DNA from: Paractinoplanes tereljensis
GTDB taxonomy: Bacteria > Actinomycetota > Actinomycetes > Mycobacteriales > Micromonosporaceae
DNA length: 64,000 bases
NCBI RefSeq assembly: GCF_016862435.1
Contig: NZ_BOMY01000028.1
Span: 62,001 to 126,000, forward strand
Direction of reading: 5' to 3'
The position numbers were made by a program, and so were the translations under genes. Under the pieces are notes generated by a model that saw only the letters and a program-made list of their open reading frames with translations, was not told the DNA's origin and did not search any database. Below are positions 9,011 through 17,766 of the stretch, piece after piece. Every line of letters begins with the position of its first letter. Positions within the stretch are counted from its first letter, which is position 1.

Positions 9011-10699
9011 CTATTCGTGCTCCGTGTCGTCGTCGGCCACTCCGATGAGATCGCGGGTGAGTTCCACCCCGATGTCACCGGCAAACGCACGCAGCTTCTC
9101 GCCGAGGAAGCGGGCCCGGTAGTCCAGGAACAGTTCCTCGTCTCCGTCCAGCATGCGTTGCCAGGCGATCTCCGGAATGCCGTGGCTCTCCAGGATCTCC
9201 GAGGCCCGGCCCCACAGGTCGTCCCGCAGGGACCGTAGTGCCGTTTCCAGCCGGAGCCCGGGCGGCGTGGGCAGGACCAGGCGGTTGGCTGGCCTGGGGT
9301 CGCGCGGGTAGACGGGCCGGTATGCCTGGGCGGCGCCGGCCGCCAGCCGCTGCAGGACATCGAATTTTTGACCGAGCGAATCGAGGCGATGGCGGAATTC
9401 GCCTGCCTCCCAGGCCACATAGGCGAGGGTTCGCGCGCTGTTGAGGTTGAACTGGTCGGGCACCGGCTGTACGGCCGCGACGTCGAGTGCCAGCCTGGTG
9501 ATTCGTCCGTCGGCGAAATCGCGCATCTCCTGCAATGCCCGGCGGAGGGTCGTCGAGGTGGCTCCGGCGTAGGAACCGGCCCACGAGGTGACCCAGAACC
9601 ACCGGCGCAACTCGTAGCGCTCATTGCCGGTCGGGGGTGCCCCGCGCTCGTTGCAACGGTGGAAGAAACCGGTCAAGATCACCAGCTGATGGGCGTACGG
9701 CAGCAGCGAAGCAAGCGGCAGCCCGGCCCATTGCAGAAACTCGACCGCGGCATGGATGGCTTCGGTAGCCTTCGGTACGGCGGTGGCCATGCTCTTCTGC
9801 ATCCGGTCGGCCACCAGTTCCCACCGCGGGCTCATCACGTCGACCTCGCCCGCGACGGCCAGGATGGACCGGAAGACCGCGGTGCGTGGCAGCTCGCCGA
9901 ATTCGGTGTTGGCCACCGCCTCGACGATGGTTTCGATGTGCTCGGCCATGGTGGGCTGGTCGGAACGGTGGGTCAGCGCCGAGACGACCTGGTCGGCCTC
10001 CATCCGCACGCCGCGCCGGTTGAGCCTCGTGTAGACCTCCACGGCCTCATTGAGGCTTCCGCCGCGGAGTTTGATCACCGCAAGTTTGTAACTGCGGAGC
10101 CGGCTGGCGACCTGGTCGGCCTCATTGATCAGGCGTTCGAGCCGCTTCCCGTCGCCGATCTGGAGTTCGAGATTGCGGGAGAACCGAAGAAAGTCGATGG
10201 TGCCGGCGACGGCCCGCACCGGCATCAGCGTTTCCGGCACCCGAGCCGGCGACGATCCCTCGGCCCGGAAGTGCCGGTAACGGTCCCGGCTCGGATGCTC
10301 CTTCAGGTCCAGGTCGCGGTAGATCCGCCATTTCCACTCCCGCTGGTCGTCGAAGCGGGGCGTCCGCCCGAGCCGGCGCAGCACCCCGAAGAGGGTGGAC
10401 AGGCGTTGATGACCGTCGAGCACGTAGGACGCGGGCCGGTCGAGCGGCGGCGGTGGCACCTCGACCTCGCCGACGCTGCTCAGCGAAAGGACGTTCTCGG
10501 TGGTCTCCCACAGCAGGATGCTGCCGATCGGGTAGCCGCGCTCGATGCTGTCGAACAGGTCGAGCATCTGCTCGGGCCGCCAGACGAACGGTCGCTGGAA
10601 CTTGGGCACCCGGATCAGCCCGCGAGCGATGTCCTCGAGGATGTCGCTCAGCAGTTCAACGGACGGGGCAAGCCGGCTGTCGGCGTCGTCGCTGAGCAT
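9011..10699 (-). CDS. DUF262 (GmrSD N-terminal-like) protein in Pgl operon
   Basis: The first 110 residues carry the DUF262 signature: VPKFQRPFVW at 31-40 and DGHQRLSTL from residue 95, a variant of the ParB-like DGQQR nucleotide-binding motif. In GmrS/GmrSD and BrxU enzymes this domain uses NTP and is followed by a DUF1524 HNH nuclease. Here, in 562 residues, no HNH-type His motif could be found in the C-terminal half, so it may be a sensor or a partner needing a separate nuclease. It lies 12 bases after the TOPRIM-like gene and 28 before pglX, on the same strand, so it is surely co-transcribed. A defence role is inferred from family and position. Confidence 0.85.
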   Translation of the reverse strand: MLSDDADSRLAPSVELLSDILEDIARGLIRVPKFQRPFVWRPEQMLDLFDSIERGYPIGSILLWETTENVLSLSSVGEVEVPPPPLDRPASYVLDGHQRLSTLFGVLRRLGRTPRFDDQREWKWRIYRDLDLKEHPSRDRYRHFRAEGSSPARVPETLMPVRAVAGTIDFLRFSRNLELQIGDGKRLERLINEADQVASRLRSYKLAVIKLRGGSLNEAVEVYTRLNRRGVRMEADQVVSALTHRSDQPTMAEHIETIVEAVANTEFGELPRTAVFRSILAVAGEVDVMSPRWELVADRMQKSMATAVPKATEAIHAAVEFLQWAGLPLASLLPYAHQLVILTGFFHRCNERGAPPTGNERYELRRWFWVTSWAGSYAGATSTTLRRALQEMRDFADGRITRLALDVAAVQPVPDQFNLNSARTLAYVAWEAGEFRHRLDSLGQKFDVLQRLAAGAAQAYRPVYPRDPRPANRLVLPTPPGLRLETALRSLRDDLWGRASEILESHGIPEIAWQRMLDGDEELFLDYRARFLGEKLRAFAGDIGVELTRDLIGVADDDTEHE

Positions 10700-10711
10700 G
10701 CCGCCAGTCTC

Positions 10712-11557
10712 CTACAAAATCTCGCGGATCATGTTGAGCACGCGGCGCAGTTCATCGACGGCTCCCGGTCCAAGCTCGTCGAAGTCGTCCTCGGTGACCG
10801 ACACCTGGTGCGGGATGAGCGGGTGAATTTTTCCCAGCCGGTCGCGGATCTTCAGCTTTCCCCGCTGTTCGGGCGCCATCGCGCGGACAGCCGACAGCTC
10901 CCGGAGGCGGTGCTGATCGGTGGACAGGTGAAACTCCCACACCGGGAACGGTACGTAGTTCTCCACGCTGCGCCAGTTCCACACGTGCACCCGCGCTCGC
11001 CCGTCGGCCCGGATCTCGTCCGCCTGCTTGTTGCTCTCCGAGCCGGCTCCGCCGTCACTGTCCAGCAGCGCAGCCACTCGGGCGTGCCGCCGGAACAGCT
11101 TGCACTCCTCGAACACCAGCCAGGCCATCTGGGAGTTTCCACCGCCGTGCTGGATCCGCAACCAGCCTCGTGTGATCGCGTCGCCGATCCGGCTGCCGTC
11201 GAGCACGGCTGCCAGCCGCTGGAGGAATCCGCCGTCCGCCCGCTTGTTCTCGACCACCAGGACCGCCGGGTGGGCGAGGTCGTTGGCCATCTCGGTCAGG
11301 TTCGACACGCTGACGCTGATCGGTGCGGCCGCACCCTTCGTCGGGTACGCGGACTCCTTGACCGCCTCCCGCGCCCACTCGGCGAGCGCCGGAACACCGA
11401 TCACCGTCGTTACCCGGCCGACGAATCGCTCCGCCTTGATGGCCTCTGGCGGCTTCGGGCGCCAGTCGTGCCGGTGTTCCGCGACCATCCGGAGAATGTC
11501 CAGGGCGAGACCGTTGTCGTCGACCTCGAAAATAGCGACGTCGATGTCAAGAAGCAC
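10712..11557 (-). CDS. TOPRIM-like nuclease partner of upstream ATPase
   Basis: This 281-residue protein has the pattern of a TOPRIM fold: an acidic strand VLVVENKRAD near residue 104, then HGGGNSQM, then a DxD strand ALLDSDGG, and WRSVENYVP near the end, as in OLD-type and DUF4435 nucleases. Its first 100 residues are not recognised. The GTG start overlaps the end of the ATPase gene by 11 bases, which indicates translational coupling. ATPase plus TOPRIM pairs occur in OLD, Gabija and PARIS defences, where the ATPase senses infection and the TOPRIM protein cuts nucleic acid; the same is inferred here. It does not match Gabija (no helicase gene) and its long N-terminal part is unlike AriB of PARIS. 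Confidence 0.65.
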   Translation of the reverse strand: MLLDIDVAIFEVDDNGLALDILRMVAEHRHDWRPKPPEAIKAERFVGRVTTVIGVPALAEWAREAVKESAYPTKGAAAPISVSVSNLTEMANDLAHPAVLVVENKRADGGFLQRLAAVLDGSRIGDAITRGWLRIQHGGGNSQMAWLVFEECKLFRRHARVAALLDSDGGAGSESNKQADEIRADGRARVHVWNWRSVENYVPFPVWEFHLSTDQHRLRELSAVRAMAPEQRGKLKIRDRLGKIHPLIPHQVSVTEDDFDELGPGAVDELRRVLNMIREIL

Positions 11558-12851
11558 GGTCGCTCCGGTCGGCCTGGGCGGCAGCCAGCGCCCGCACCTC
11601 GTGGTAGTCCTGCGAGAAATAGCCCTCCGGCCAGCTCTCGTCCAGGTTGCCCAGATCGTCGAGCCCCACCCGGCGGACGGTCGACACACCGTCGACCTGC
11701 TCGACCACGTAGATGGCGACCGTGTTGGGACCGTAGTCGTTGTCGACCTCGGCGATCCGGCGGCGCAGCCGCAGCAGCAGGGTCTCGCTGTGGGTCTCGA
11801 TCAGGAACCGGGTGCCGGTGTCCCGTGCCGTGGCGAGGTAGAGGTCGGCCAGCTCGGCGTGGGCGGCCGGGTGCAGATGCAACTCCGGCTCCTCGACGAT
11901 CTGCAGGGGGGTCCACCATGTCTCACCGTTCATCTCGTCCAACGCGCACTGAGCGAGGATCGGTAGCACCTGCGCGAGACCACTGCCTGCGTCGGCGAGG
12001 TTGACCTGCACCTTGCTGCCGGCCCGGGTCAGCACCGTCGAGCGCAACGGCCCGGCCGGCACCTCGTCGATCTGCCAGCCCGGCACGATCGCCGCCAGCC
12101 GTCGATTCATCAACCGGAGCAGCTCACCGTCGCCGCGGTCCCGGTCGTGCGCCAGCAGCGCCGGCAGCCCCTGCCCGCGATTGCCGATCCCGACGGGATC
12201 GCCGTGCGGTTTTCGGTGTTGGCGGCCGACCACCTCGCGGTACGGCCCGAGGTATCGGATGGGTCCGGGGTTGAGGTCCGGTACGGTGAGATGCGGGATG
12301 AGCCCGGAGAAGCCGACTTCCCCCGTGCGCGGCTTCGCCTCGTGTTCCGTCCGGATCTCGTACTCGCCGGGGTGATCTGGGTGGAAGGGGCCGAAGGACG
12401 GCCGTTCGGCGATGCCGTCGATGTCGGGCGTTGCGGCCTCCGCGGCGGCCAGCCCGGATGACACGAGATCGAGCCAGCCCCTGTCCCGGTCCCGGTTCAG
12501 GTGCAGCCGGGTCACGACCGCCTGGCGGGTCGCGTCGTCGTAGGTCAACTCGGCGTTGAGCCGGAACGATTGCGGAGCGTCGACGGACAGCCCCAGCTCC
12601 AACGGACGCAGGGTGTTGTTCTCGAACAACAGCTCCCGGAAGTCGTCCACCGCATCCGCACCAAGACGGTCGAGGTCGAGTGGCGCTGGCGACCGGGTGC
12701 CGAAGCCGGTGGCCAGCAGCAGCGGGAGCCGGGTCAGCGCGCTCTTGCCGGAGTTGTTCTTGCCCAGGATGACGGTAACCGGGGCCAGCTCGATCTCGTG
12801 CCGATCCCGGAAACTGCGGTAGTTACCCAGGACTAGGCTGCGGATTGCCAT
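11547..12851 (-). CDS. AAA/ABC-type ATPase (OLD/SMC-like, DUF3696-like C-terminus)
   Basis: This is a 434-residue ATPase of the AAA_15/AAA_21 kind. It begins MAIRSLVLGNYRSF, with Walker A GKNNSGKS at residues 30-37, an ABC-like signature DAGSGLAQVLPIL, Walker B VEEPELHLHP and the switch His in FLIETHSETLLLRL. The C-terminal WPEGYFSQDYHEVRAL resembles DUF3696. The ATG is 14 bases after the pglW stop; longer in-frame starts would run into pglW. It overlaps the TOPRIM-like gene, so the two are probably a functional pair inside the Pgl operon. Such ATPases usually hold a nuclease inactive until phage is sensed; that is family knowledge, not shown here. Confidence 0.85.
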   Translation of the reverse strand: MAIRSLVLGNYRSFRDRHEIELAPVTVILGKNNSGKSALTRLPLLLATGFGTRSPAPLDLDRLGADAVDDFRELLFENNTLRPLELGLSVDAPQSFRLNAELTYDDATRQAVVTRLHLNRDRDRGWLDLVSSGLAAAEAATPDIDGIAERPSFGPFHPDHPGEYEIRTEHEAKPRTGEVGFSGLIPHLTVPDLNPGPIRYLGPYREVVGRQHRKPHGDPVGIGNRGQGLPALLAHDRDRGDGELLRLMNRRLAAIVPGWQIDEVPAGPLRSTVLTRAGSKVQVNLADAGSGLAQVLPILAQCALDEMNGETWWTPLQIVEEPELHLHPAAHAELADLYLATARDTGTRFLIETHSETLLLRLRRRIAEVDNDYGPNTVAIYVVEQVDGVSTVRRVGLDDLGNLDESWPEGYFSQDYHEVRALAAAQADRSDRAS

Positions 12852-12865
12852 AGTGGACAGTTCTA

Positions 12866-15800
12866 TCAGACGGTTGCCTTCAGCCACCCGTCCGGAACCC
12901 ACAGCAACTGGCTTGCCGGAGAGGTGAGCGGCACCGGCACACCGTCCAAAAGGGCTGGTTCCGGTCGCCAGGCCGGGACGAGCAGCAGACGGGCCGCCGG
13001 ACGTGGCCGGGTCGGGTCGGCCAGCTCCTGCAGCAGCTGCATCTGCCCGTAACGAGCCAGTGGGGCGGCCTCGGTGATCAGGAGCGGTGACTCGGCCGAC
13101 AGGGCCTCGCGGATGGCCGGCACCACGTCGTGCTGCACCAGCTCCACGAGACTGCGGAAGTCGGGGTCGGTGGCCGACCCGTTGTCGGCCTTGACGATCG
13201 TTTCCCAGGGGTAGCCGAGGCCGCGCAACCGGTCCAGCAGGAGCGCGGTGACGTCCACCTCGACGAGGTCCAGGCGGTCCAGCAGTGCCCGCCGCACGGC
13301 CGTGAGTCGCCGCAGCGACGTCAGCACCGCCAGGAAAGCGTGCCGGTCGATCACTGTGGACAACCGGGCCGCGACCTCGTCCGGCTGGGCGGTGCCGATC
13401 AGCGTGCCGCCGGTGATGCCGGTGCGGGACCCGGTCATCCCGGTCAGCTGCGACGGCTGTTCCGGGGGGCCGTAGAGACGCTCGTTGGCGTTCCAGGTCA
13501 GCGGCACCGCGCAGCGGCGCAGCAGATCGGTGAGGCCGGGCCGTAGTGGCAGTGGCTCGGCGCGCGGGAATCGGGCCCGGACCCGGTCGCGGACCTCCTC
13601 GGCATTGAGTCGCTGGCCGATCAGGCTGCCGGCAGTCAGCCGCAGTGCCCGGTCTGCCGCCATCCGGTCGGGGTAGAGCTGGCCCTGCGCGTTGACGTCG
13701 ACGCGCCCGTTGCTGCCGGCCGCCGCCAGCTGCAGCAACCGCAGGTCGGTGACGGCCGGCATGCCGGCCGGCCCCGGCAGGGTTCGCAGATCCTCGACGG
13801 CCCGCTGGCGTGACGGCAGCGGGTCGGCGGCAGCCAGTACGGCCGATCGGTCACCGAGTGCGACAACGTAGCCCAGCAGGTCGGCCGCGGTGGTCTCGGC
13901 GGCCGGATCGTCCGGCTCCCGACCTACCAGGACCGTGTCGGACTGCCGGAACCGCTGGATGGCCACCCGCGCGTCGCCGCCGAGGGACAGCTCCACCTCT
14001 ACCGCGGCGCGGACGAGGCCGATGGCCTGCGTGGTGCGTTTCGGCTCGGGGGTGTATGAGCCGCGGGTCGCGACCAGCGCCTCGCCGATCTCGACGGCTG
14101 ACATCACCGAGCCACGGGCGTCCAGCAGGCCGACGATCTCATCGCGGACGGCGGACAACCCGGCGTCCTCCGTCCACGGCGTGATCTGTTTACGCAGCAG
14201 AACCGACACCTGCGGCTGGGTCTGGCCGGTGAAGCGGGCCACCTCCGACTGGGTGGGCCAGTGCAGCAGCGTGTCGCCGCCGCCGGAGGACTGGCCGAGC
14301 AGGACGGCCAGGGTGGTCCGGGTCTTGCGGTTGCGGGATGTCTCAGCCGGGAGCAGCGCGGCGCACAGGGTCTCGATGGCCTGCGACCCGGAGTCGTCCT
14401 GGGCGGCCGGTGCCGCCGCCGGAGTGGCCACGGCGGCCCGCAGGGCGCGGGCCTGCGCCAGGATCTCCTTCCGGGTGGCGTCCGGGATGTTGCGGGCCCG
14501 GGTCAGCTCGGACTGCGGGGCGTCCAGCAGATCGCCCACCGTGACGAAGCCGAGCCTCTCCAGCGCCGAACGCGCCCGAGCGGTCAGGTCCGTGACAGCC
14601 AGCGGCGACATGCGGGTGATCGGTGCCGCGGCACCCGGTTCGGCCGGGGTGGCCCCCGCGGGCGGAACCGCGCGGAAGATCGCCCGCCAGGTGTCGAGCA
14701 TCTCGTCGACGGTGTGGAAGCGGTCGCCGGCCTCCCGGGCCAGTGCGCGACCGAAGAAGTCGACCATCCGGTCGGCGACCGCCTGGTCGAACATCGCCGG
14801 GTCGAGCGTCACCTCACCGCTGACCGAGGCCGGGTTGGCGCCGCCCCACTCCGGCAGGGTGCCGGTGGCCATCTCGAACAACGTCACCGCGGCGGTGAAT
14901 CGCTCGGCGGCGGCGTCGTAGCGGGGCCGGCGAGGATCGCCGAGGAAAGGATCGATATAGCCGGTGGTGCCGGCCTGGTACTGATCGGCCGGAGTGGAGG
15001 AAAGCGAGAAGTCGAAGACGCAGAGGTGCCGCTGTTTGTCCTTCGGCCTCGGTCGGGCGGCCAGGTTGGCCGGTTTCAGGTCCCGGTGCCACACGCCCTC
15101 GCCGTCCAGGTAGGCGACGATTTCCAGCAGATCGCGGCCGTAGCGTCCCAGCAGGTCGAGGGCGAGGCGGCCGTCGCGCAGATCCTGGGCCAGGGTCTTG
15201 GGGCCGGCCGACTCCATCAGCAGCGAGGTTCGGCCGCCGACCTCGATCGGTTCTTTGACCAGGGCGACCACCTGTGGGTGGCGAAGCTGCCGGAGGGTTT
15301 CGGCCTCGGCGATCAGGCGATCGTGGTGCCGTTCGTCGCGGGCCACCTTGAGTACCAGCTCGCGTGCCGGCTCACCCTCCGCGGCATCCTCCTTCACCAG
15401 CAGCGCCACCGCCGTCGCCCCGGCGCCCAGCCGGCTGACCACGGTCAGACCCATGTCGAGCCGGTCGCCCCGGTGCGCGGTCAACGGGTCCACGACCGGT
15501 TCGGGCTCTGGAGCGGTCAGTTCCTCCCAGACCCGATCCAATCGGCTGCGGAAGGCCGCCACGCTGCCCAGACGTTGAGCCGGGTCGCCACGGGTCGCGT
15601 CGTACAGGGCGTCCACGAGCGCACTGGGCATGCCGTCGACCGCAGCCGCCAGATTTACCCCACTGTCGCGCACCGCGGTGGCGAGTTCCTCCGCCGAACT
15701 GGCCGGCGGGCTACCCGCAAAGATCCGGTGCGCGATCGTGCCCAGGGAGAAGACGTCCAGTTGGTGGCCGTGCGGGCGGGTGGCGGTCGCCACCTCCGGG

Positions 15801-16999
15801 GCCTGATACCGCCTTACCTCGTCGTCGAAGAACAGCTCCAGACCGGACGGGTCGCTGACGGAGCTGGTGCGGGTCATCCTGGTCCCCGCCGGCAGGCGAC
15901 CGCCGGTTTGCCAGTTCGTCACCACCAGACGGGGCCGGGAGGCATCGGGGTCACACACGTACACAGCAGCGGGGTGCAACGCCCGGTGTGCCAGGCGCCG
16001 GGAGTGCGCGTAATCGATGATTTCCGCGAGATCGCCGATCAGGTGCAACCGCTGGGCCATGGTCAGCCGATCGCCGCGCTGCACCAGCCAATGGTCGAGG
16101 CGAACCCAGTCCTTCTCGTGGTCGAAGACCACAGCCGGGCCCCAGGCGTGCTCCACCAGGTCGTGTGCCCCAGCGATGCCAGGGTGGTGGATGCCCTGCA
16201 GGAGCCGGAACTCGCGCTCGGCGGCGCTGCGGATCGCCGGCACGTCCTCCTCGGCGGCCCGGCTGGTCAGATAGAACCTGACCCGTCGCAGCAGCCCGGT
16301 GTCCAGCATGTGAGCGGCGAGGAAGTCCTGCCAATCCGGCCCCTCGGCCATCGGCCGGGCATGGATGATGAGCTGCCCGACCTTGCGATTCGCCACTGAC
16401 GGCCGGATCTTGGCGCCCTTGACCAGCTCGACGATCTCGCGGCCGCGGTCCAGATCAATCCGGTGTTTCGGGTTGAGCGGCTGCGCCAGAAGCATCTCTC
16501 GCAAGCTCGGCAGTCCGGACTCGGCACGGCCGTGCAATCCGTAGACGTGCTGCCGGCCGATCGCGTCCAGATCGGCGGTCAGATTCTTCGCGTGCAGGAA
16601 CACCGCCGCTGCTACGTACGGGCTGGCTGCGGCCCGGCCCTGCCGCCGGGCGTAATGGCTGATCAGGCTGGCCAGCCGCTTCGCCTTTCGGTTGGCCAGA
16701 ACGTACGGGTTGTCCTCGGGGATCAGCCGGGAGTTGGGCGCACGGCGCACCCACTGGCTGCCGTCCCCACGCAACTCTCCCTGCCAGTGCTTGAGCTCCA
16801 ACACGTACAGGCCGCTCGGGGTGAGAACCAGGGCGTCGATCTCGTTGATCGACCCGTCACCGGCGACGAACTCGACGTTCGCCCACACGTGGTACGGATC
16901 GGAGTCCGGCAGGTATGACGCCAGCTCGCGCAGACCGTCCTGCTCGTGGAGGTAGGCACTCGCGTTGATCTGCTCCCACCGCGGCGAATCCTCACGCAT
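12866..16999 (-). CDS. pglW: PglW: NERD domain plus tandem kinase domains (type 2 BREX)
   Basis: PglW is the serine/threonine kinase of the Pgl system. The 1,377 residues begin with a NERD nuclease-like domain (about 1-190) with NEIDALVL and LYVLELKHW supplying the D and ExK residues. A first kinase-like domain (about 240-470) has HRALHP at about 337 where HRD is expected and looks inactive. A second (about 510-770) keeps VLKVARDE for the Lys, HRDLKPAN near 637 and a DFS in place of DFG, and looks active. About residues 790-840 resemble the helix-hairpin domain of RNA polymerase alpha. The ATG start faces the reductase gene across a 177-base divergent region, so this is the first gene of the operon. 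Confidence 0.9.
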   Translation of the reverse strand: MREDSPRWEQINASAYLHEQDGLRELASYLPDSDPYHVWANVEFVAGDGSINEIDALVLTPSGLYVLELKHWQGELRGDGSQWVRRAPNSRLIPEDNPYVLANRKAKRLASLISHYARRQGRAAASPYVAAAVFLHAKNLTADLDAIGRQHVYGLHGRAESGLPSLREMLLAQPLNPKHRIDLDRGREIVELVKGAKIRPSVANRKVGQLIIHARPMAEGPDWQDFLAAHMLDTGLLRRVRFYLTSRAAEEDVPAIRSAAEREFRLLQGIHHPGIAGAHDLVEHAWGPAVVFDHEKDWVRLDHWLVQRGDRLTMAQRLHLIGDLAEIIDYAHSRRLAHRALHPAAVYVCDPDASRPRLVVTNWQTGGRLPAGTRMTRTSSVSDPSGLELFFDDEVRRYQAPEVATATRPHGHQLDVFSLGTIAHRIFAGSPPASSAEELATAVRDSGVNLAAAVDGMPSALVDALYDATRGDPAQRLGSVAAFRSRLDRVWEELTAPEPEPVVDPLTAHRGDRLDMGLTVVSRLGAGATAVALLVKEDAAEGEPARELVLKVARDERHHDRLIAEAETLRQLRHPQVVALVKEPIEVGGRTSLLMESAGPKTLAQDLRDGRLALDLLGRYGRDLLEIVAYLDGEGVWHRDLKPANLAARPRPKDKQRHLCVFDFSLSSTPADQYQAGTTGYIDPFLGDPRRPRYDAAAERFTAAVTLFEMATGTLPEWGGANPASVSGEVTLDPAMFDQAVADRMVDFFGRALAREAGDRFHTVDEMLDTWRAIFRAVPPAGATPAEPGAAAPITRMSPLAVTDLTARARSALERLGFVTVGDLLDAPQSELTRARNIPDATRKEILAQARALRAAVATPAAAPAAQDDSGSQAIETLCAALLPAETSRNRKTRTTLAVLLGQSSGGGDTLLHWPTQSEVARFTGQTQPQVSVLLRKQITPWTEDAGLSAVRDEIVGLLDARGSVMSAVEIGEALVATRGSYTPEPKRTTQAIGLVRAAVEVELSLGGDARVAIQRFRQSDTVLVGREPDDPAAETTAADLLGYVVALGDRSAVLAAADPLPSRQRAVEDLRTLPGPAGMPAVTDLRLLQLAAAGSNGRVDVNAQGQLYPDRMAADRALRLTAGSLIGQRLNAEEVRDRVRARFPRAEPLPLRPGLTDLLRRCAVPLTWNANERLYGPPEQPSQLTGMTGSRTGITGGTLIGTAQPDEVAARLSTVIDRHAFLAVLTSLRRLTAVRRALLDRLDLVEVDVTALLLDRLRGLGYPWETIVKADNGSATDPDFRSLVELVQHDVVPAIREALSAESPLLITEAAPLARYGQMQLLQELADPTRPRPAARLLLVPAWRPEPALLDGVPVPLTSPASQLLWVPDGWLKATV

Positions 17000-17176
17000 C
17001 GGCCAAGACCTTCCACCGCACGGTTGTCAGACCAACACTCTAGACGGCCGGCCCAGCGGCGCCCCCGGCGCGACGTGGGGGATTGGCAGCGTGCGGCGCG
17101 GAACTGTCACATGCTGGTGGCATGCTCGGGGAGTAGGTCCGCTCAGCGGCCGGCGGGCGGCGGGAAGGAGCAGGTC

Positions 17177-17764
17177 ATGACCAAGGTGATCGCCGAGATC
17201 ACGGTGTCGCTGGACGGGTTCGTGGCCGGGACGGGTGCCGGGCCCGAACGCGGGCTCGGGGTCGGCGGGGACTCGCTGCACAACTGGGCCCTCAAGCCGG
17301 ACGCGATCGACCGGGCGGTGCTCGAGGAGTCCGTCGCGGCGACCGGCGTGGTCATCATGGGGCGGCGGCTGTTCGACATCGTCGACGCGCCGACCGGGTG
17401 GAACGACAAGATGGGCTACGGCGCCGACCTGGCCGCCGAGCCGCCGGTGCTGGTGGTCACCCACACCCCGCCCGACGAGGTGCGGCTGGCCGACCGGATG
17501 ACCTTCGTGGTCGACGGCATCGCCAGCGCGGTGGCCAAGGGCATCACCATGGCCGAGGACCGCGACGTCGTGATCATGGGCGGCGGCGAGACGATCCGCC
17601 GGGCGATCGAGGCCGACGTGGTCGACGAGCTGCGGTTGCACGTCGCGCCGCTGCTGCTGGGGGCGGGCCGGCCGCTCTTCGCCGGCGCCACCCCGCGCAC
17701 GCTGCGGCAGATCCACGTGCGCCCCTCCGGCCAGGCCACCCACGTGACCTACCGCCTGAACTGA
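17177..17764 (+). CDS. Dihydrofolate reductase-family / RibD C-terminal-like protein
   Basis: The 195 residues have the RibD-C/DHFR-like fold signature: MTKVIAEITVSLDGFVAG at the N-terminus, VVIMGRRLFD in the middle, DVVIMGGGETIRRAIEADVV for the NADPH-binding loop, and a C-terminal strand in LLLGAGRPLF. Such proteins (YwjB/YyaP type) are single-domain oxidoreductases of unknown substrate, probably using NADPH; most are not true folate enzymes. The ATG follows AAGGAG at good spacing. Its stop is two bases from that of the convergent LacI gene. No link with either the defence island or the sugar cluster is evident. Confidence 0.85.
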   Translation: MTKVIAEITVSLDGFVAGTGAGPERGLGVGGDSLHNWALKPDAIDRAVLEESVAATGVVIMGRRLFDIVDAPTGWNDKMGYGADLAAEPPVLVVTHTPPDEVRLADRMTFVVDGIASAVAKGITMAEDRDVVIMGGGETIRRAIEADVVDELRLHVAPLLLGAGRPLFAGATPRTLRQIHVRPSGQATHVTYRLN

Positions 17765-17766
17765 GG

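Noticed and set aside
9368-12004. Plus-strand open frame of 878 codons
   Set aside because: Antisense to the DUF262, TOPRIM-like and ATPase genes; the translation has no recognisable domain.
10712-12851. Gabija or PARIS assignment for the ATPase/TOPRIM pair
   Set aside because: No UvrD-like helicase is present as in Gabija, and the TOPRIM-like protein's long N-terminus does not fit AriB; left unnamed.
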